A stretch of DNA of 64,000 nucleotides, taken from Symbiodinium natans (lineage: Eukaryota; Sar; Dinophyceae; Suessiales; Symbiodiniaceae). Under the pieces are notes generated by a model that did no database searches, was not told the DNA's origin, and worked only from the letters and a program-made list of their open reading frames with translations. Location of the stretch: assembly GCA_905221605.1 (NCBI GenBank), contig CAJNDS010001657.1:402144-466143 (forward strand). The letters are read 5' to 3'. This document shows, piece by piece, positions 1 to 10,319 of this stretch. The translations under genes and the position numbers were made by a program. The stretch's first letter is position 1, and the number at the start of each line of letters is the position of its first letter.

Positions 1-1786
1 CGGATGTCCCCGGCGTACTACTTGGAGGGTCGGTGCAGAGCGCGCGCGCGGCAAGGGTCCAGGGCCCCTGAGTACCGCGCCTGCCAGCACAAACGACACC
101 TGTGTCGCGCCTGCCAGCGTTTCCCGCGCCCCGAGCGCGCGCGCGGCAACGGTCCAGGGCCCCTGAGTACCGCGCCTGCCAGCAGAAACGACGCCTGTGT
201 CGCGCCTGCCAGCGTTTCGCGCGCCCCGAGCGCGCGCTCGGCAAGGGTCCAGGGCCTCTAAGTGCCGCGCCTGCCAGCACAAACGACGCGTGTGTCGCGC
301 CTGCCAGCGTTTCGCGCGCCCCGAGCGCGCGCTCGGCAAGGGTCCAGGGCCTCTAAGTACTGCGCCTGCCAGCACAAACGACATCTGCGTCGCGCCTGCC
401 AACGTTTCGCGCGCCCCGAGCGCGCGCGGGGCAAGGGTCCAGGGCCTCTAAGTGCCGCGCCTGCCAGCCGAAACGACGCCTGCGTCGCGCCTGCCAGCGT
501 TTCCCGCGCCCCGAGCGCGCGCGCGGCAACGGTCCAGGGCCCCTGAGTACCGCGCCTGCCAGCAGATACGACGCCTGTGTCGCGCCTGCCAGCGTTTCGC
601 GCGCCCCGAGCGCGCGCTCGGCAAGGGTCCAGGGCCTCTAAGTGCCGCGCCTGCCAGCCCAAACGACGCCTGTGTCGCGCCTGCCAGCGTTTCGCGCGCC
701 CCGAGCGCGCGGCAAGGGTCCAGGGCCTCTAAGTACCGCGCCTGCCAGCACAAACGACACCTGTGTCGCGCCTGCCAACGTTTCGCGCGCCCCGAGCGCG
801 CGCTCGGCAAGGGTCCAGGGCCTCTAAGTGCCGCGCCTGCCAGCACAAACGACGCGTGTGTCGCGCCTGCCAGCGTTTCGCGCGCCCCGAGCGCGCGCTC
901 GGCAAGGGTCCAGGGCCTCTAAGTACCGCGCCTGCCAGCACAAACGACACCTGCGTCGCGCCTGCCAACGTTTCTCGCGCCCCGAGCGCGCGCGCGGCAA
1001 GGGTCCAGGGCCTCTAAGCGCCGCGCCTGCCAGCAGAAACGACGCCTGTGTCGCGCCTGCCAGCGTTTCCCGCGCCCCGAGCGCGCGCGCGGCAAGAGTC
1101 CAGGGCCCCTAAGTACCGCGCCTGCCAGCAGAAACGACGCCTGTGTCGCGCCTGCCAGCGTTTCCCGCGCCCCGAGCGCGCGCGCGGCAAAGGTCCGGGG
1201 CCCCTAAGTACACCGCGCCTGCCAGCAGAAACGACGCCTGTGTCGCGCCTGCCAGCGTTTCCCGCGCCCCGAGCGCGCGCGCGGCAAAGGTCCAGGGCCC
1301 CTGAGTACCGCGCCTGCCAGCAGAAACGACGCCTGTGTTGCGCCTGCCAGCGTTTCCCGCGCCCCGAGCGCGCGCGCGGCAAAGGTCCGGGGCCCCTAAG
1401 TACCGCGCCTGCCAGCCCAAACGACGCCTGTGTCGCGCCTGCCAGCGTTTCCCGCGCCCCGAGCGCGCGCGCGGCAAAGGTCCAGGGCCCCTGAGTACCG
1501 CGCCTGCCAGCCCAAACGACGCCTGTGTCGCGCCTGCCAGCGTTTCCCGCGCCCCGAGCGCGCGCGCGGCAAGGGTCCAGGGCCCCTGAGTACCGCGCCT
1601 GCCAGCCCAAACGACGCCTGCGTCGCGCCTGCCAACGTTTCCCGCGCCCCGACGCGCGCGCGGCAAGGGTCCAGGGCCCCTGAGTACCGCGCCTGCCAGC
1701 CCAAACGACGCCTGTGTCGCGCCTGCCAGCGTTTCCCGCGCCCCGAGCGCGCGCGCGCGCGCGCGGCAAGGGTCCAGGGCCCCTAA
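1..1786. repeat. 95-bp GC-rich satellite array, about 19 copies
   Basis: A unit of about 95 bp repeats head to tail; each unit carries CGCGCCTGCCAGC, an AAACGACGCC-like core, GCGCGCCCCGAGCGCGCGC and GGTCCAGGGCC. Copies differ by a few substitutions and by small indels in the CGCG run. 95 is not a multiple of 3 and the unit has few stops, so several frames on both strands stay open; these are artefacts. The array runs off the left edge of the window, so its full size is unknown. Confidence 0.95.
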
Positions 1787-2032
1787 GTGATGTGATGCGT
1801 GATGTGCGTGATCGTGATGTGGCGTCATGTGCGTGATGGTACGTCATGTGCGTATGCGTGATGTGCGCGATCGTGATGTGGCGTCATGTCCGTGATGGTA
1901 CGTCATGTGCGTGATGTGATGCGGCGTCATGTGCGTGATGGTACGTCATGTGCGTGATGTGATTTGATGCGTGACACCGCGTCATGTGCGTGATGTGATG
2001 CGTGATGTGCGTGATCGTGATGTGATGCATGC
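1787..2032. repeat. GTGATGTGCGTGAT-type tandem repeat
   Basis: Directly next to the satellite lies a degenerate tandem repeat built from TGATGTGCGTGAT, CGTGATGTGGCGTCATGTG and TGATGGTACGTCATG blocks, with a higher-order period of roughly 60-70 bp. No credible gene is present. Confidence 0.85.
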
Positions 2033-2033
2033 G

Positions 2034-2132
2034 ACATGAGGAACAGGAAGAGGAGGACGGGGTGAAGAGGAAGACGCGGAGGAGGACGGGGAGGAGGAGA
2101 AGGAGGAGGAGGAGAAGGAGGAGAGGCGGGAC
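2034..2132 (+). repeat. Purine-rich GGA/GAA tract
   Basis: About 100 bases almost entirely of A and G on the plus strand (GAGGAGGACGGGGAGGAGGAGAAGG-like). The Arg/Glu-rich plus ORF and the Pro/Ser/Leu-rich minus ORF here are low-complexity by-products. Confidence 0.8.
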
Positions 2133-2288
2133 AGCCCCAAAAGTAAGAACCCCACACAAAGATGTGGGGAAAAACACTAATCCGGTGCAACTTCCGAAGC
2201 TCACAGACGACACGACGCAGGAGGCAGGAGACGCAAGGCACGACACGAAACATGCGACACGTGACACGAGACCGAGGAAATTCGACCG

Positions 2289-2681
2289 GTGCGAGACTCG
2301 AGACTGCCGAGAACCGAGGACGGTCACACTAAGATCGCATTCCCGACACACCCAGAGGTCCAACAGATTGCAACAGTCCGAGGGCACCGAAAGTGGTTTT
2401 CCCAAATTCAGGAACTGCGTAACACTCGCGAACACTTGTCCATGATCGCATTCCCGACACACCCAGAGGTCCAACAGATTGCAACAGTCCGCGGGCACCG
2501 AAAGTGGTTTTCCCAAATTCAGGAACTGCGTAACACTCGCGAACACTTGTCCATGAACCCCAACCTTAAAGACAAATGCCTCGCTGCGTGTGCAGCAACG
2601 AAAAATCGAGAGCCTCAAGCTTTACGCATGCAATTCCGACTCAAACCTCACAAAAGCTTCAAAGGAGCCAAGCACCTATAG
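2289..2681 (+). CDS. Hypothetical exon with a duplicated 37-residue block
   Basis: The plus frame is open for 130 codons and holds two tandem 37-residue copies (about 2334-2444 and 2445-2555) with the core HPEVQQIATVRGHRKW, then a basic C-terminal segment. The copies are 111 bp, so the duplication keeps frame. The one difference I see (CGA versus CGC) is a silent Arg change in this frame but Ser/Ala in the open minus frame, which favours the plus strand. No family recognised. Start and splice sites are not defined. Confidence 0.35.
   Translation: MRDSRLPRTEDGHTKIAFPTHPEVQQIATVRGHRKWFSQIQELRNTREHLSMIAFPTHPEVQQIATVRGHRKWFSQIQELRNTREHLSMNPNLKDKCLAACAATKNREPQALRMQFRLKPHKSFKGAKHL
2333..2555. repeat. 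Direct repeat, 2 x 111 bp
   Basis: Two adjacent near-identical 111-bp copies starting GATCGCATTCCCGACACACC. One substitution was seen between them, so the duplication is recent or conserved. Confidence 0.9.
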
Positions 2682-2935
2682 AAGAGCCCCAAACCCCTGA
2701 AGACCTCTCCACCCGGTGAACCTCGGCCGCGCGTCGAGCGGTGCCCGCTCCAAGAGCCCAGACAGCAGCGGGCCAGCAAGGGTTGGTTCATGGCTTCAGG
2801 ACTTCAGGGGATTTCAGGGGATTTAGGTTTCAGAGTCTAGGGCCTCTAGGGTCTGGGTTTGCGGCTGTAGAGGCTCACTGGCTTCGTTCATGAACCCCCA
2901 ACACCCCACTTCAACCCCGTCGAGACGTCATCCAG

Positions 2936-3058
2936 GTTCTCCGGCGAGGCGCATCATCCACCCGACCCCTTCTGGTCAGAGATCTGCGAAAGCAGATCAC
3001 AAGCAACAAGTTCACCGAACTGCCGAAGCTGCACGCCTTTGGCCCCCAAGGAAGCTGA
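2936..3058 (+). CDS. Possible exon, basic helical segment
   Basis: An open plus frame follows a CATCCAG|GTT acceptor-like site and reads a 40-residue basic stretch containing LLVRDLRKQITSNKFTELPK before TGA. The frame is protein-like and the minus strand is not clearly better. A second open plus frame (3065-3310, ending near EYALEGYVLTHALCEFF) follows and could be a later exon. Function unknown. Confidence 0.3.
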   Translation, partial: VLRRGASSTRPLLVRDLRKQITSNKFTELPKLHAFGPQGS

Positions 3059-3309
3059 AAGGAGATGTACCTCAGGCGGTTGGAGGCTAGTCGGCGAAAC
3101 GCCAAGTTCAACCGGATAGTACGGAATCCCCATAGAAACTTGATCGCAACTTCAACAACGATCCGAAGGGAAATCTTCAACCATCCTCAGAGATCTATAA
3201 GCCCCAAAGCCAAAGCCCTCTTGGGGCACCTGGATATGGCCGAGTATGCTTTAGAAGGATATGTTTTAACACACGCGCTGTGTGAGTTTTTTTGGCTTGT
3301 TGAGTCCTG

Positions 3310-4260
3310 AGCAGGGCATGCCATTGGGACTTAGTAGGCCTTGCCTCGGAGGCCTTGCCTCGGAGGTGATCGTCCAGCTTGCTGTTTTTGATGTTGTTGT
3401 TTTCTTCTTGTTGTTGCTTGTGTCATAGTGAACTGTGTGTTGTGTGTGTTTGTGTTTTTGTTTTTTGTTCTTGTTGTGTTTATCTGTGTTTTTTTTGCTT
3501 TTGTTCTTTGTGCCTTTGGTTTTTTGCTGACTCGTGATTTTTGCGATCCTCAAACCCAGATGAACTAGCAGAGTCCGGAAAACGTAGCGAGACGTAAGGC
3601 GATTTTTTTCCATGCCACAACAGTCCTTTACTGGTGGCTTCAGGGTCCAGGGTTTCTTCAGGGGTTTCGGAGCCTAACGTGCCAAGGGCCCCAAGTTCAA
3701 AACCCTCAGTTGTCCCCAACTCGTGAATGGTGCAATGGTAGTGGGTTCAGGTTTAGATTTGCCAGTGTTCGATTGCCACACGTTGTGGCATGTGTTTAGG
3801 CAGCTTTCCTGAGTGCCAGGCTCTTCAAGCCTTAGTAGTTCTTTGCAGGGGGCGTGTATAATCCTGTGAAGGGATGAGATGCGGAACCTCCCTGCCGAAT
3901 CCCGGACAACGAACCGGCAAGAAACCCCAACCACCGGCCCCACCTAACCCTAAACCTAACCCTAAAACCCTCAACCTCAACCCGAAACCCCAGATTTTGA
4001 AATGGACCTACGACGGCCGTGTTCACATACGTCTACAATTGGGGGGGTTCCGGTTGCCACTCGCCTCGTGCCACCGGTGAAGGCACTGCCTCCTGACAGG
4101 ACGAGAGGACTCCACGCAAACACAGAAAGCAAAGGCCTGGGGGTGGTTGGGGAAATGAGCTGTGGGTTCTAGGGGGTGTGGGGTAGGGCTGGGTCGGGGG
4201 GGGTATCCCTAGAGTGCCCCCGCCGAGAGAAGCCCACTCCCGGGGAAGCCCGCAAGAGTC
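3310..4260. other. No supported gene; T-rich and telomere-like sequence
   Basis: The first part is rich in TTGTTTTTG runs (about 3390-3530). Around 3950-3995 there is a degenerate CCCTAAA/CCTAACC tract, the reverse complement of TTTAGGG-type sequence. Nothing else could be supported. Confidence 0.5.
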
Positions 4261-4323
4261 CCGAGTGCTTCTTCATATATGAAAATCGTTGCTTTCCGCT
4301 TTATGTATTTCTCATTGTTTATG

Positions 4324-4525
4324 TTTGTAATTATGTGCTTTTGCCTTTATTTATTGATTGATGTATTCTTCTTGCATGGGTCTTTGTTTCTACTGTTTCT
4401 CTCGTTCTGTCGTTCTTTCCCTCCAGCCTTCCCCTTGGTAAAATACATTAGTCCCCCCTTCTCCAGCAAAAAAGTCCAATCCAAGTTAAAAGGCCTTTAT
4501 GCCTCAGAGAGCAGAGAGGACACTC
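4324..4525 (+). repeat. Dispersed repeat S, copy 1
   Basis: About 200 bp from TTGTAATTATG through TTTCTACTGTTTCTCTCG and CTTTCCCTCCAGCCTT to GCCTCAGAGAG and GAGAGGACACTC, closely matching 11682-11878. The overlapping hydrophobic ORF (4279-4677) is translated repeat, not a credible protein. Confidence 0.85.
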
Positions 4526-4705
4526 TTAGCTCCACCATACCCAACCATACCCTACTGTTTGCATCGTTTCGCAAAAGACCGATGCCGCAGCAGCCTGAAG
4601 TGAAGGCTAGAGCATCCACAAATCCACAAAGTCTGGAATCTGGCTGGTCGGCCTTGCATCTTCAAAGCAGAATCTGAAACTACCGCTTGGTAGACAAACG
4701 CTAAG

Positions 4706-5078
4706 ATGAGCTTCTCGGCAGCTTTGACATGGCTTTCCACCGTGGAAGATGGTAAGTAACGGCCCAGCCAAGTTGCCTGGTTCAGGGTTTAGGCTTTGGG
4801 GTTTATGGCCTGTTAGGGCTTGTTACGGATTAAGGTTTGTTAGGATTCAGGTTTGAGGTCTAGGCTTTAGGGAAGGGATGAAGTGGAATATTGGGCCAAG
4901 CCAATTTGTCAAGGATACTTACCAAATGCTTTGGCTGACTAGCCGGCTCGTGGAGGAGGCCAATCGAATTGGACAGGGACTACACAATTTTGTCAGGGAG
5001 GGGCAATTCACTGCGGAATTTGCTCAGAAAAAAACGCCTTGCCATGCCCCTCCGGAAAGAATGAAGCTGATAAGATGA
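4706..5078 (+). CDS. Two-exon small protein gene, about 82 residues, function unknown
   Basis: Exon 1 is 4706-4751, starting at ATG (MSFSAALTWLSTVEDG) and ending at a consensus donor, G|GTAAGT. The intron is 4752-4875 (124 nt) and ends GGAAG|GG. Exon 2 is 4876-5078; the split Gly codon (G|GG) restores the frame and it reads MKWNIGPSQFVKDTYQMLWL then a helical, acidic/basic stretch to TGA. The intron is largely degenerate TTAGGGTTT/TTCAGGGTT-like sequence. I do not recognise the protein and it has no clear membrane segment. The coding end could instead be a further splice near FTAEFAQ. Confidence 0.55.
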
Positions 5079-5139
5079 CACTGATTTATTGATGCAGCTT
5101 CGGCTGTTGGAACGCGCAAGAAGCTTCAAAGCAACCCTG

Positions 5140-5290
5140 ATGTACCACAATATGACGGTATACTAAAGTATACTATAAGAATGTGCAAGAAGCTTCAACT
5201 CAACCATGATGTACCATAATATAATATTTCACTATAGCATACTGTAATGTGGTATACTATTGTACTATAGTATAATCGTAGACTATATGC
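5140..5290. repeat. AT-rich short repeats (TATACTATA-like)
   Basis: Repeated TATACTATAGTATA-like words and a repeated AAGAAGCTTCAA/TGATGTACCA(C/T)AATAT phrase (about 5118 and 5187). No gene seen. Confidence 0.55.
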
Positions 5291-6290
5291 GGAATGAGCT
5301 GGGCTGCAAGAAGCACCGCAAGCCATTTTCTGCTGCGCCACACATGCCTGCACCTTTCAAAGCCTCTTGGAGCTCCCACCGGCTGCTCTTGCAGTATCTT
5401 GCAGTCATCCATCAAGCCGATAGCAACACGAAGCCGGACCTCGGACATGTGTTATGAACAACAGCGACGTGAACTGACCATCCCGTTTTAGCTCCGTGAT
5501 CCATCGCGACTTCACGCAACTCACGTGGCAGGGCCACGTTCAAACGAGTGATCGGCACCTAAGCTGCTCTACCACAGCAGCAACTCTCCCTGATTCCAGC
5601 ACGCACGTGCAAATGACTGAGGCCACAACAGCTCTGTCCAAGCCAACCCTTTGCGCACACATCCTGCAGCACAAAACGCAAACCAACAAAACTGGTGCAG
5701 AGCAAGCAGCGAATGGCCACGAGGCGCGCGCTGGTAGAATCTGATGATGAGAGACGTACATATTGGCCCACCCCTGAAGAGACAGACGGGACTGACCATG
5801 CTCGCAAATACATGTAGCTTCAAGCAAATCAGCAAGGAGTCACCAGCCTCAGCATCTCTGGTATCTCGCTCAGACGGCAACACCTTGGCAAGATATATAT
5901 GGGAAAGAAAAGCCTTGAGAGGGATTATGCGCAATCTGGGACTCCGAAGCCCTCGACGGGGATGACGCCTGAGGTGGCGGAGGAGGTGGCGCTGGGATCG
6001 CCACACTCTTTGTCACCACCTTGCTGCTGAAACGGCCCACCATGATCTTCCCTCCGTGCAGATTCATGCGCACCATGTCCACTGGTCCGAATTCGTTCTG
6101 CAACACGCGGTCGCTCAGGGCGTTTGCCAATTTCTTGTAAAAGTACGCGGATTTCCACTGCACGCGTGTCAAGATCGGCAAGATGTGCTTTGGAGGCCCC
6201 CGGAACGTCCGTTGCAAAAAGCCTTACAAAGGGCATCCAGACGTCACGTCGGAGTTCGACAGAGTTTGTGAGGTTGTTTGCACAATACAC
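5257..6290 (-). CDS. Probable multi-exon minus-strand gene, proline-rich segment
   Basis: Three convincing minus-strand exon segments. About 6245-6290 reads NNLTNSVELRRDVWMPF and stops at GTAAGG. About 5960-6200 reads KKLANALSDRVLQNEFGPVD, then HGGKIMVGRFSSKV and a run of seven prolines. About 5350-5446 reads VRLRVAIGLMDDCKILQ and PVGAPRGFE before GTGCAG. A segment near 5700-5790 may be another exon. No family recognised; the Pro run suggests a flexible linker. Exon borders are approximate. Confidence 0.45.
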
Positions 6291-6373
6291 AAAGATTCAT
6301 GGGAGTTTTTGTTGTTATAGACGATAGAGTGGCGAACGATTGCGACGAAAGATTGCGCACATTCTTGTTCTGT

Positions 6374-6411
6374 CGTAATATGATGATGACGGTGACGACG
6401 ATGATGATGAC

Positions 6412-6446
<35 letters not shown>

Positions 6447-6478
6447 CGACGGTGGTGGTGACGGTGATGGTGATGGCA
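6374..6478. repeat. GAT/GAC trinucleotide microsatellite
   Basis: About 100 bp of GATGATGACGATGAT with GGT variants. The ORFs made of Met, Asp/Ser or His runs here are translated microsatellite. Confidence 0.95.
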
Positions 6479-6524
6479 ACGACGCTTGTGAAATACATCC
6501 AAATAGCAATGCTAACCACCGCCA

Positions 6525-7640
6525 CTAGGTTTTCGTTGGTTTTTCATGAGAAAAAACTATTTTTTTTACATTTTGGACGGATTTCCTGTAATTTCCCTTA
6601 GGTTTTCCTTGGTTTTTCCTAGGGGCAAACCTATTTTCCTTACATTTTTGGACAGATATCCTGTCATTTCCTTCGTTTCTTGGGCTTTGAAGCACGCTTG
6701 GCGCGGCTTAAAAGAAGCTGGGGGGCTTGGGGGGGGGGGGGGGGGGGCCCCCCCCCACTTGCTGGGGGGGGCGCAGCCCCTCCCCCCATTTGCAAACACA
6801 ATGCTCACACGATGTTTTTTCAACTAGCTTCTTGGGCTTTGAAGCATGCAGCACGCTTGGTACGACTTAAAAGAAGCGGGGGGGGGGGGGGTTGTGGGAA
6901 AACACAGCCCCCCACCCCCCCCATTTGCAAACATCCTGCTCACATGACGGGTGTCAACAAGTTTCTTGGGCTTTGAAGCACGCTCTGCACGGCTTGAAAA
7001 AAAAACCGAGGTTTTCGTTGGTTTTTCCTAAGGAAACCCTCTTCTGATTACATTTTGGACGGATTTCGTCAAACGTCAAAGCGTACGTTGCTTTTCCTTA
7101 GTTTGTCCTAGGGAAAACCCTATTTGGTTCGTTTTCTTGGTTTCTATCATTCCCTCTATATTTTCATCGGATTCATACTTTTTTTTCAACTAGTTTCTCG
7201 GGCTTTGAAGCACGCTTGGTACGGCTTAAAAGAAGCGGGGGGTGTTGGGGGGGGACGCAGCCCCCCCCCCCATTTGCAAACACCCTGCTCACATGATGGG
7301 TGTCAACAAGTTTCTTGGGCTTTGAAGCACGCTCTGCACGGCTTAAAAAAAGCGGGGGGGTTGGGGGAGGCGCAGCCCCCCCTGCTCACATGATGGGTGT
7401 CAACAAGTTTCTTGGGCTTTGAAGCGCGCTCTGCACGGCTTAAAAAAAGCGGGGGGGTTGGGGGGGGGGGCGCCGCCCCCCCCCATTTGCAAACACAATG
7501 CTCACACATGTTTTTTTTTCAACTAGTTTCTTGGGCTTTGAAGCACGCTTGGTACGGCTTAACAGAAGCGGGGGGGGTTGGGGGGGGGCACAGCCCCCCC
7601 CCATTTGCAAACACCATGCTCACATGATGGGTGTCACTCG
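6525..7640 (+). repeat. GC-hairpin repeat block 1 with TTTTCC modules
   Basis: Units of about 100-120 bp recur at about 6667, 6825, 6952, 7190, 7305, 7401 and 7519. Each starts TTTCTTGGGCTTTGAAGC(A/G)CGCT and most continue with a G run, (C/A)GCAG, a C run of similar length, then CATTTGCAAACA and GCTCACA(T/C)GATG. Type A has CTTGGTACGGCTTAAAAGAAGC; type B has CTCTGCACGGCTTAAAAAAAGC. TTTTCCTTGGTTTTTCCTAGG-like modules sit at 6525-6660 and 7010-7150. The many GWG/PPP-rich ORFs are by-products. Confidence 0.9.
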
Positions 7641-8018
7641 AACTCGAACTCGATTCCGCAGCGGTCTGGTCTGACCTACTAGCTAGCTGTAGCTCATGAC
7701 ATATGTCACGGCCGCTCTGTGGCGGCGGTTAACAGCTTCGGGTATGGACATGCAAGGCAACTGCACAGGAACCGAAGTTCAACAAGCTGTGCAGTACAGG
7801 GTCTCCAGCGCTCACAGTCGCTCAACCTAGCGTTCTCGCACTTACTAACTAGGGAGTAGACTGTGACAGCTCAGCTGAACAGTGAATGAATTGTCAAAAC
7901 GAAGAAATGAAAAACACATCACGCCACTCTGCCTTGGGCAGGGGGCCGGAAACGGCAACCCCGAGACAAGTGCTGCGCAAGCCCTGTACACTGTACAACG
8001 TCAGGACTGAGCTACAAA
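7640..8018. other. No gene seen
   Basis: Single-copy-looking sequence after the hairpin block. No repeat, RNA gene or credible exon could be supported. Confidence 0.5.
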
Positions 8019-9110
8019 ATGGTCAGCTCAATGATGGATCTCACTCATGAAAAGCAGTCAGTTGAGGACCTCCATGGAGGGACGGACTCAGAGTCCACTA
8101 GAGCATCGAAATGCACTCCACAGGCCAATTTCAAGCGAAACGGAGTCCACAACAAGCCTCCATGCATACCGCCAACTATACTGGAATCACTGCTTTTGGG
8201 CAGCGTAGCCACCGCTGACAGACACATTGGCACATCGTTCTGTCGTCCTGCCCAAAGGGCAAGCTTTGCCAAAGCGGCAGCCTCCATGAGAGAAAGCTGG
8301 CAGAAGCACCCCACGAGGAAAGAGAACCATCAGAGCAATCCCAAGAATACCTCAGCGGCAGGTACACAGCGTAGGGGACCATCACGTTGAGGAAGCCCAA
8401 TGCACCCACCAGACAAGAAAATAAAATAGCAGCAGCATATTGAATAGAAGGGCCGATAACACGGCGCCCCCGCCCGCAGGCCAGGTTGCCGTAAAGCCTG
8501 GCAATCGCAAGTGGCCAAGAAAAACCAAGCAAGTATGGGGTGAGTGTGTGGTACTGCTCCAGCACATGCATTGTACAAGCAAAGAACTGAGTCAAATATG
8601 GTCAGCTCAACGATGATCCAAACTCATAGGGCAGACAGTTGAGGACCTCCATGGAGAGTCTGGTACTACAGTGACTCGTCGCATCGCGCAAGTTGCCTCA
8701 TTGCCCGAAAACTCGCCATGGGCCGACCCACGAAATCCCAGAAGGGCTAGGTGGGAAACAGGAACGAACTGTCCACAACGAATGTCGTCACATATCCTTC
8801 CAGCCGTTGCAACCGAAAGTGAAAGCACCATGAGGTGGGCCATCAGAGCAGTCCCAGACGACGCCTCAGCAAAAACGAATTCATCTGCATAGAGACAAAC
8901 TGTAGCAGCACAATGTAGGGGCCGAAGACGGCGCCCTGCCCATAGGCCTGGTTGCCGTAAAGCCTGACAACCGCAAGTGGCCATACATTCATCCCAAAAT
9001 GCCTGATTGCCGCAAAGCCTGGCAACCGTAAGTGGCAATGAATAGTCATACAACATGAAGAACAAAAGCAAATACGAAATAAATAAACCAAGCACTGAGC
9101 ATAGGCGCGA
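8019..9110. repeat. Diverged duplicated modules with an inverted-repeat motif
   Basis: GTCAGCTCAA(T/C)GATG...CAGTTGAGGACCTCCATGGAG occurs at about 8019 and 8598. A second module, GGTTGCCGTAAAGCCTG(G/A)CAA(C/T)CGCAAGTGGCCA, occurs near 8480 and 8950, with a weaker copy near 9003. It holds the inverted repeat GGTTGCC-9 nt-GGCAACC. The segment therefore consists of at least two diverged copies of a ~500-bp unit. Confidence 0.7.
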
Positions 9111-9575
9111 GCTCGCTGGCAGTGAAAACACTGTACCTTGCAGTCCGCCCCGAAGCGTTGGTGCGTACATAATGCCTGGCCAGTATCTTCGCCCACACAT
9201 GAAGCCCAGGTGATCACGAACCTGATTGGCTCCCGCTGCAGCACTGGAATCTGCAGCAACCCTCACTTCTACCAGCAATACATTTGGCCTGTCTTCAGTG
9301 GCCCATCCAATGCTGGTTGCCGGACTTGGGACCGGCACGGCTCGTAAAATAAAGAAGAGCGGACCTGCAGTGATGATGCTTGAAGGTGTCACTCGTGTAT
9401 CTCCCAACCGTGGGGCTAACTGCGTTTGCGCAACCAGCTCATCAGGTGGCAAAGGCGTCTCCAAAAACATCCAGTAGCAGAATGCCATGCAAATACCATA
9501 CCAGATCCATGAAGGCCAGTGAGTGCACCGAGGACAACCTGAATGCACGGGTCTCAGACATATCGCCATCTTCAT
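8607..9575 (-). CDS. Long minus ORF in duplicated region, doubtful gene
   Basis: The minus frame is open for 322 codons and carries hydrophobic stretches (for example LFISYLLLFFMLYDYSLP). A paralogous stretch lies in the minus frame at 8176-8595 (AAAILFSCLVGALGFLNVMV). Both pass through the duplicated GGTTGCC module, so this could be a degenerate multi-membrane-segment gene or a non-coding duplication. No family recognised. Confidence 0.25.
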   Translation of the reverse strand: MKMAICLRPVHSGCPRCTHWPSWIWYGICMAFCYWMFLETPLPPDELVAQTQLAPRLGDTRVTPSSIITAGPLFFILRAVPVPSPATSIGWATEDRPNVLLVEVRVAADSSAAAGANQVRDHLGFMCGRRYWPGIMYAPTLRGGLQGTVFSLPASSRLCSVLGLFISYLLLFFMLYDYSLPLTVARLCGNQAFWDECMATCGCQALRQPGLWAGRRLRPLHCAATVCLYADEFVFAEASSGTALMAHLMVLSLSVATAGRICDDIRCGQFVPVSHLALLGFRGSAHGEFSGNEATCAMRRVTVVPDSPWRSSTVCPMSLDHR

Positions 9576-9744
9576 TGCATCTGTGAATGGGTGCCGAAGT
9601 GCGGCTTCCCAGGCTCAGTATTGAGACACCATGTGCAAAGGCAAGAACTACAGCGTCCGGAAGGGGGTCCAGTTGAACAGAGAACCTGTTAGGCCTCGAA
9701 CCCGGTTGACCCCCTACCAAAAAAACATGTGATCCGAGCCGAGA

Positions 9745-10130
9745 AGCTTATGATGGGTGTCAACAAATTTCTTGGGCTTTGAAGCACGCTCTGCACGGCT
9801 TAAAAAAAGCGGGGGGCGCAGCCCCCCCCCCCCCATTTGCAACACAATGCTCACACGATATTTTTCAACTAGTTTCTTGGGCTTTGAAGCACGCTTGGTA
9901 CGGCTTAAAAGAAGCGGGGGGGTTGGGGGGGGGGACGCAGCCCCCCCCCCATTTGCAAACACCCTGCTCACATGATGGGTGTCAACAAGTTTCTTGGGCT
10001 TTGAAGCACGCTCTGCACGGCTTAAAAACAAGCGGGGGGGTTGGGGGGGGGGGGCGCAGCCCCCCCCATTTGCAAACACAATGCTCACACGATGTTTTTC
10101 AACAAGTTTCTTGGGCTTCGAAGCACGCTT
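9745..10130 (+). repeat. GC-hairpin repeat block 2
   Basis: Four more units, at about 9758 (B), 9868 (A), 9980 (B) and 10101. They have the same orientation and the same order of G run, GCAG and C run as block 1. The last unit is cut short by the CCTT array. Confidence 0.9.
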
Positions 10131-10288
10131 CCTTTCTTCCTTCCTTGCTTCCTTCCTTTCTTCCTTCCTTTCTTCCTTCCTTGCTTCCTTCCTTTCTTCC
10201 TTCCCTCCTTTCTTCCTTCCTTCTTTCCTTCCTTGTTTTCTTCCTTTCTTTCATCCTTCCTTCCTTCCTTTCTTTCCTTCTTTCCTTC
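10130..10288. repeat. CCTT microsatellite
   Basis: About 160 bp of CCTTCCTTTCTT-type repeat, inserted within or at the end of the last GC-hairpin unit. The Phe/Leu/Pro/Ser-rich ORFs are translated microsatellite. Confidence 0.95.
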
Positions 10289-10319
10289 TAAAACCTACTA
10301 GAAATAACGCTTTCCTATG

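Noticed and set aside
1-1847. Many overlapping 60-277 codon ORFs on both strands
   Set aside because: They are translations of the 95-bp satellite, which lacks stops in several frames; no domain or splice signal.
6224-6525. His, Ile, Ser and Met/Asp homopolymer-like ORFs
   Set aside because: Translations of the GAT microsatellite.
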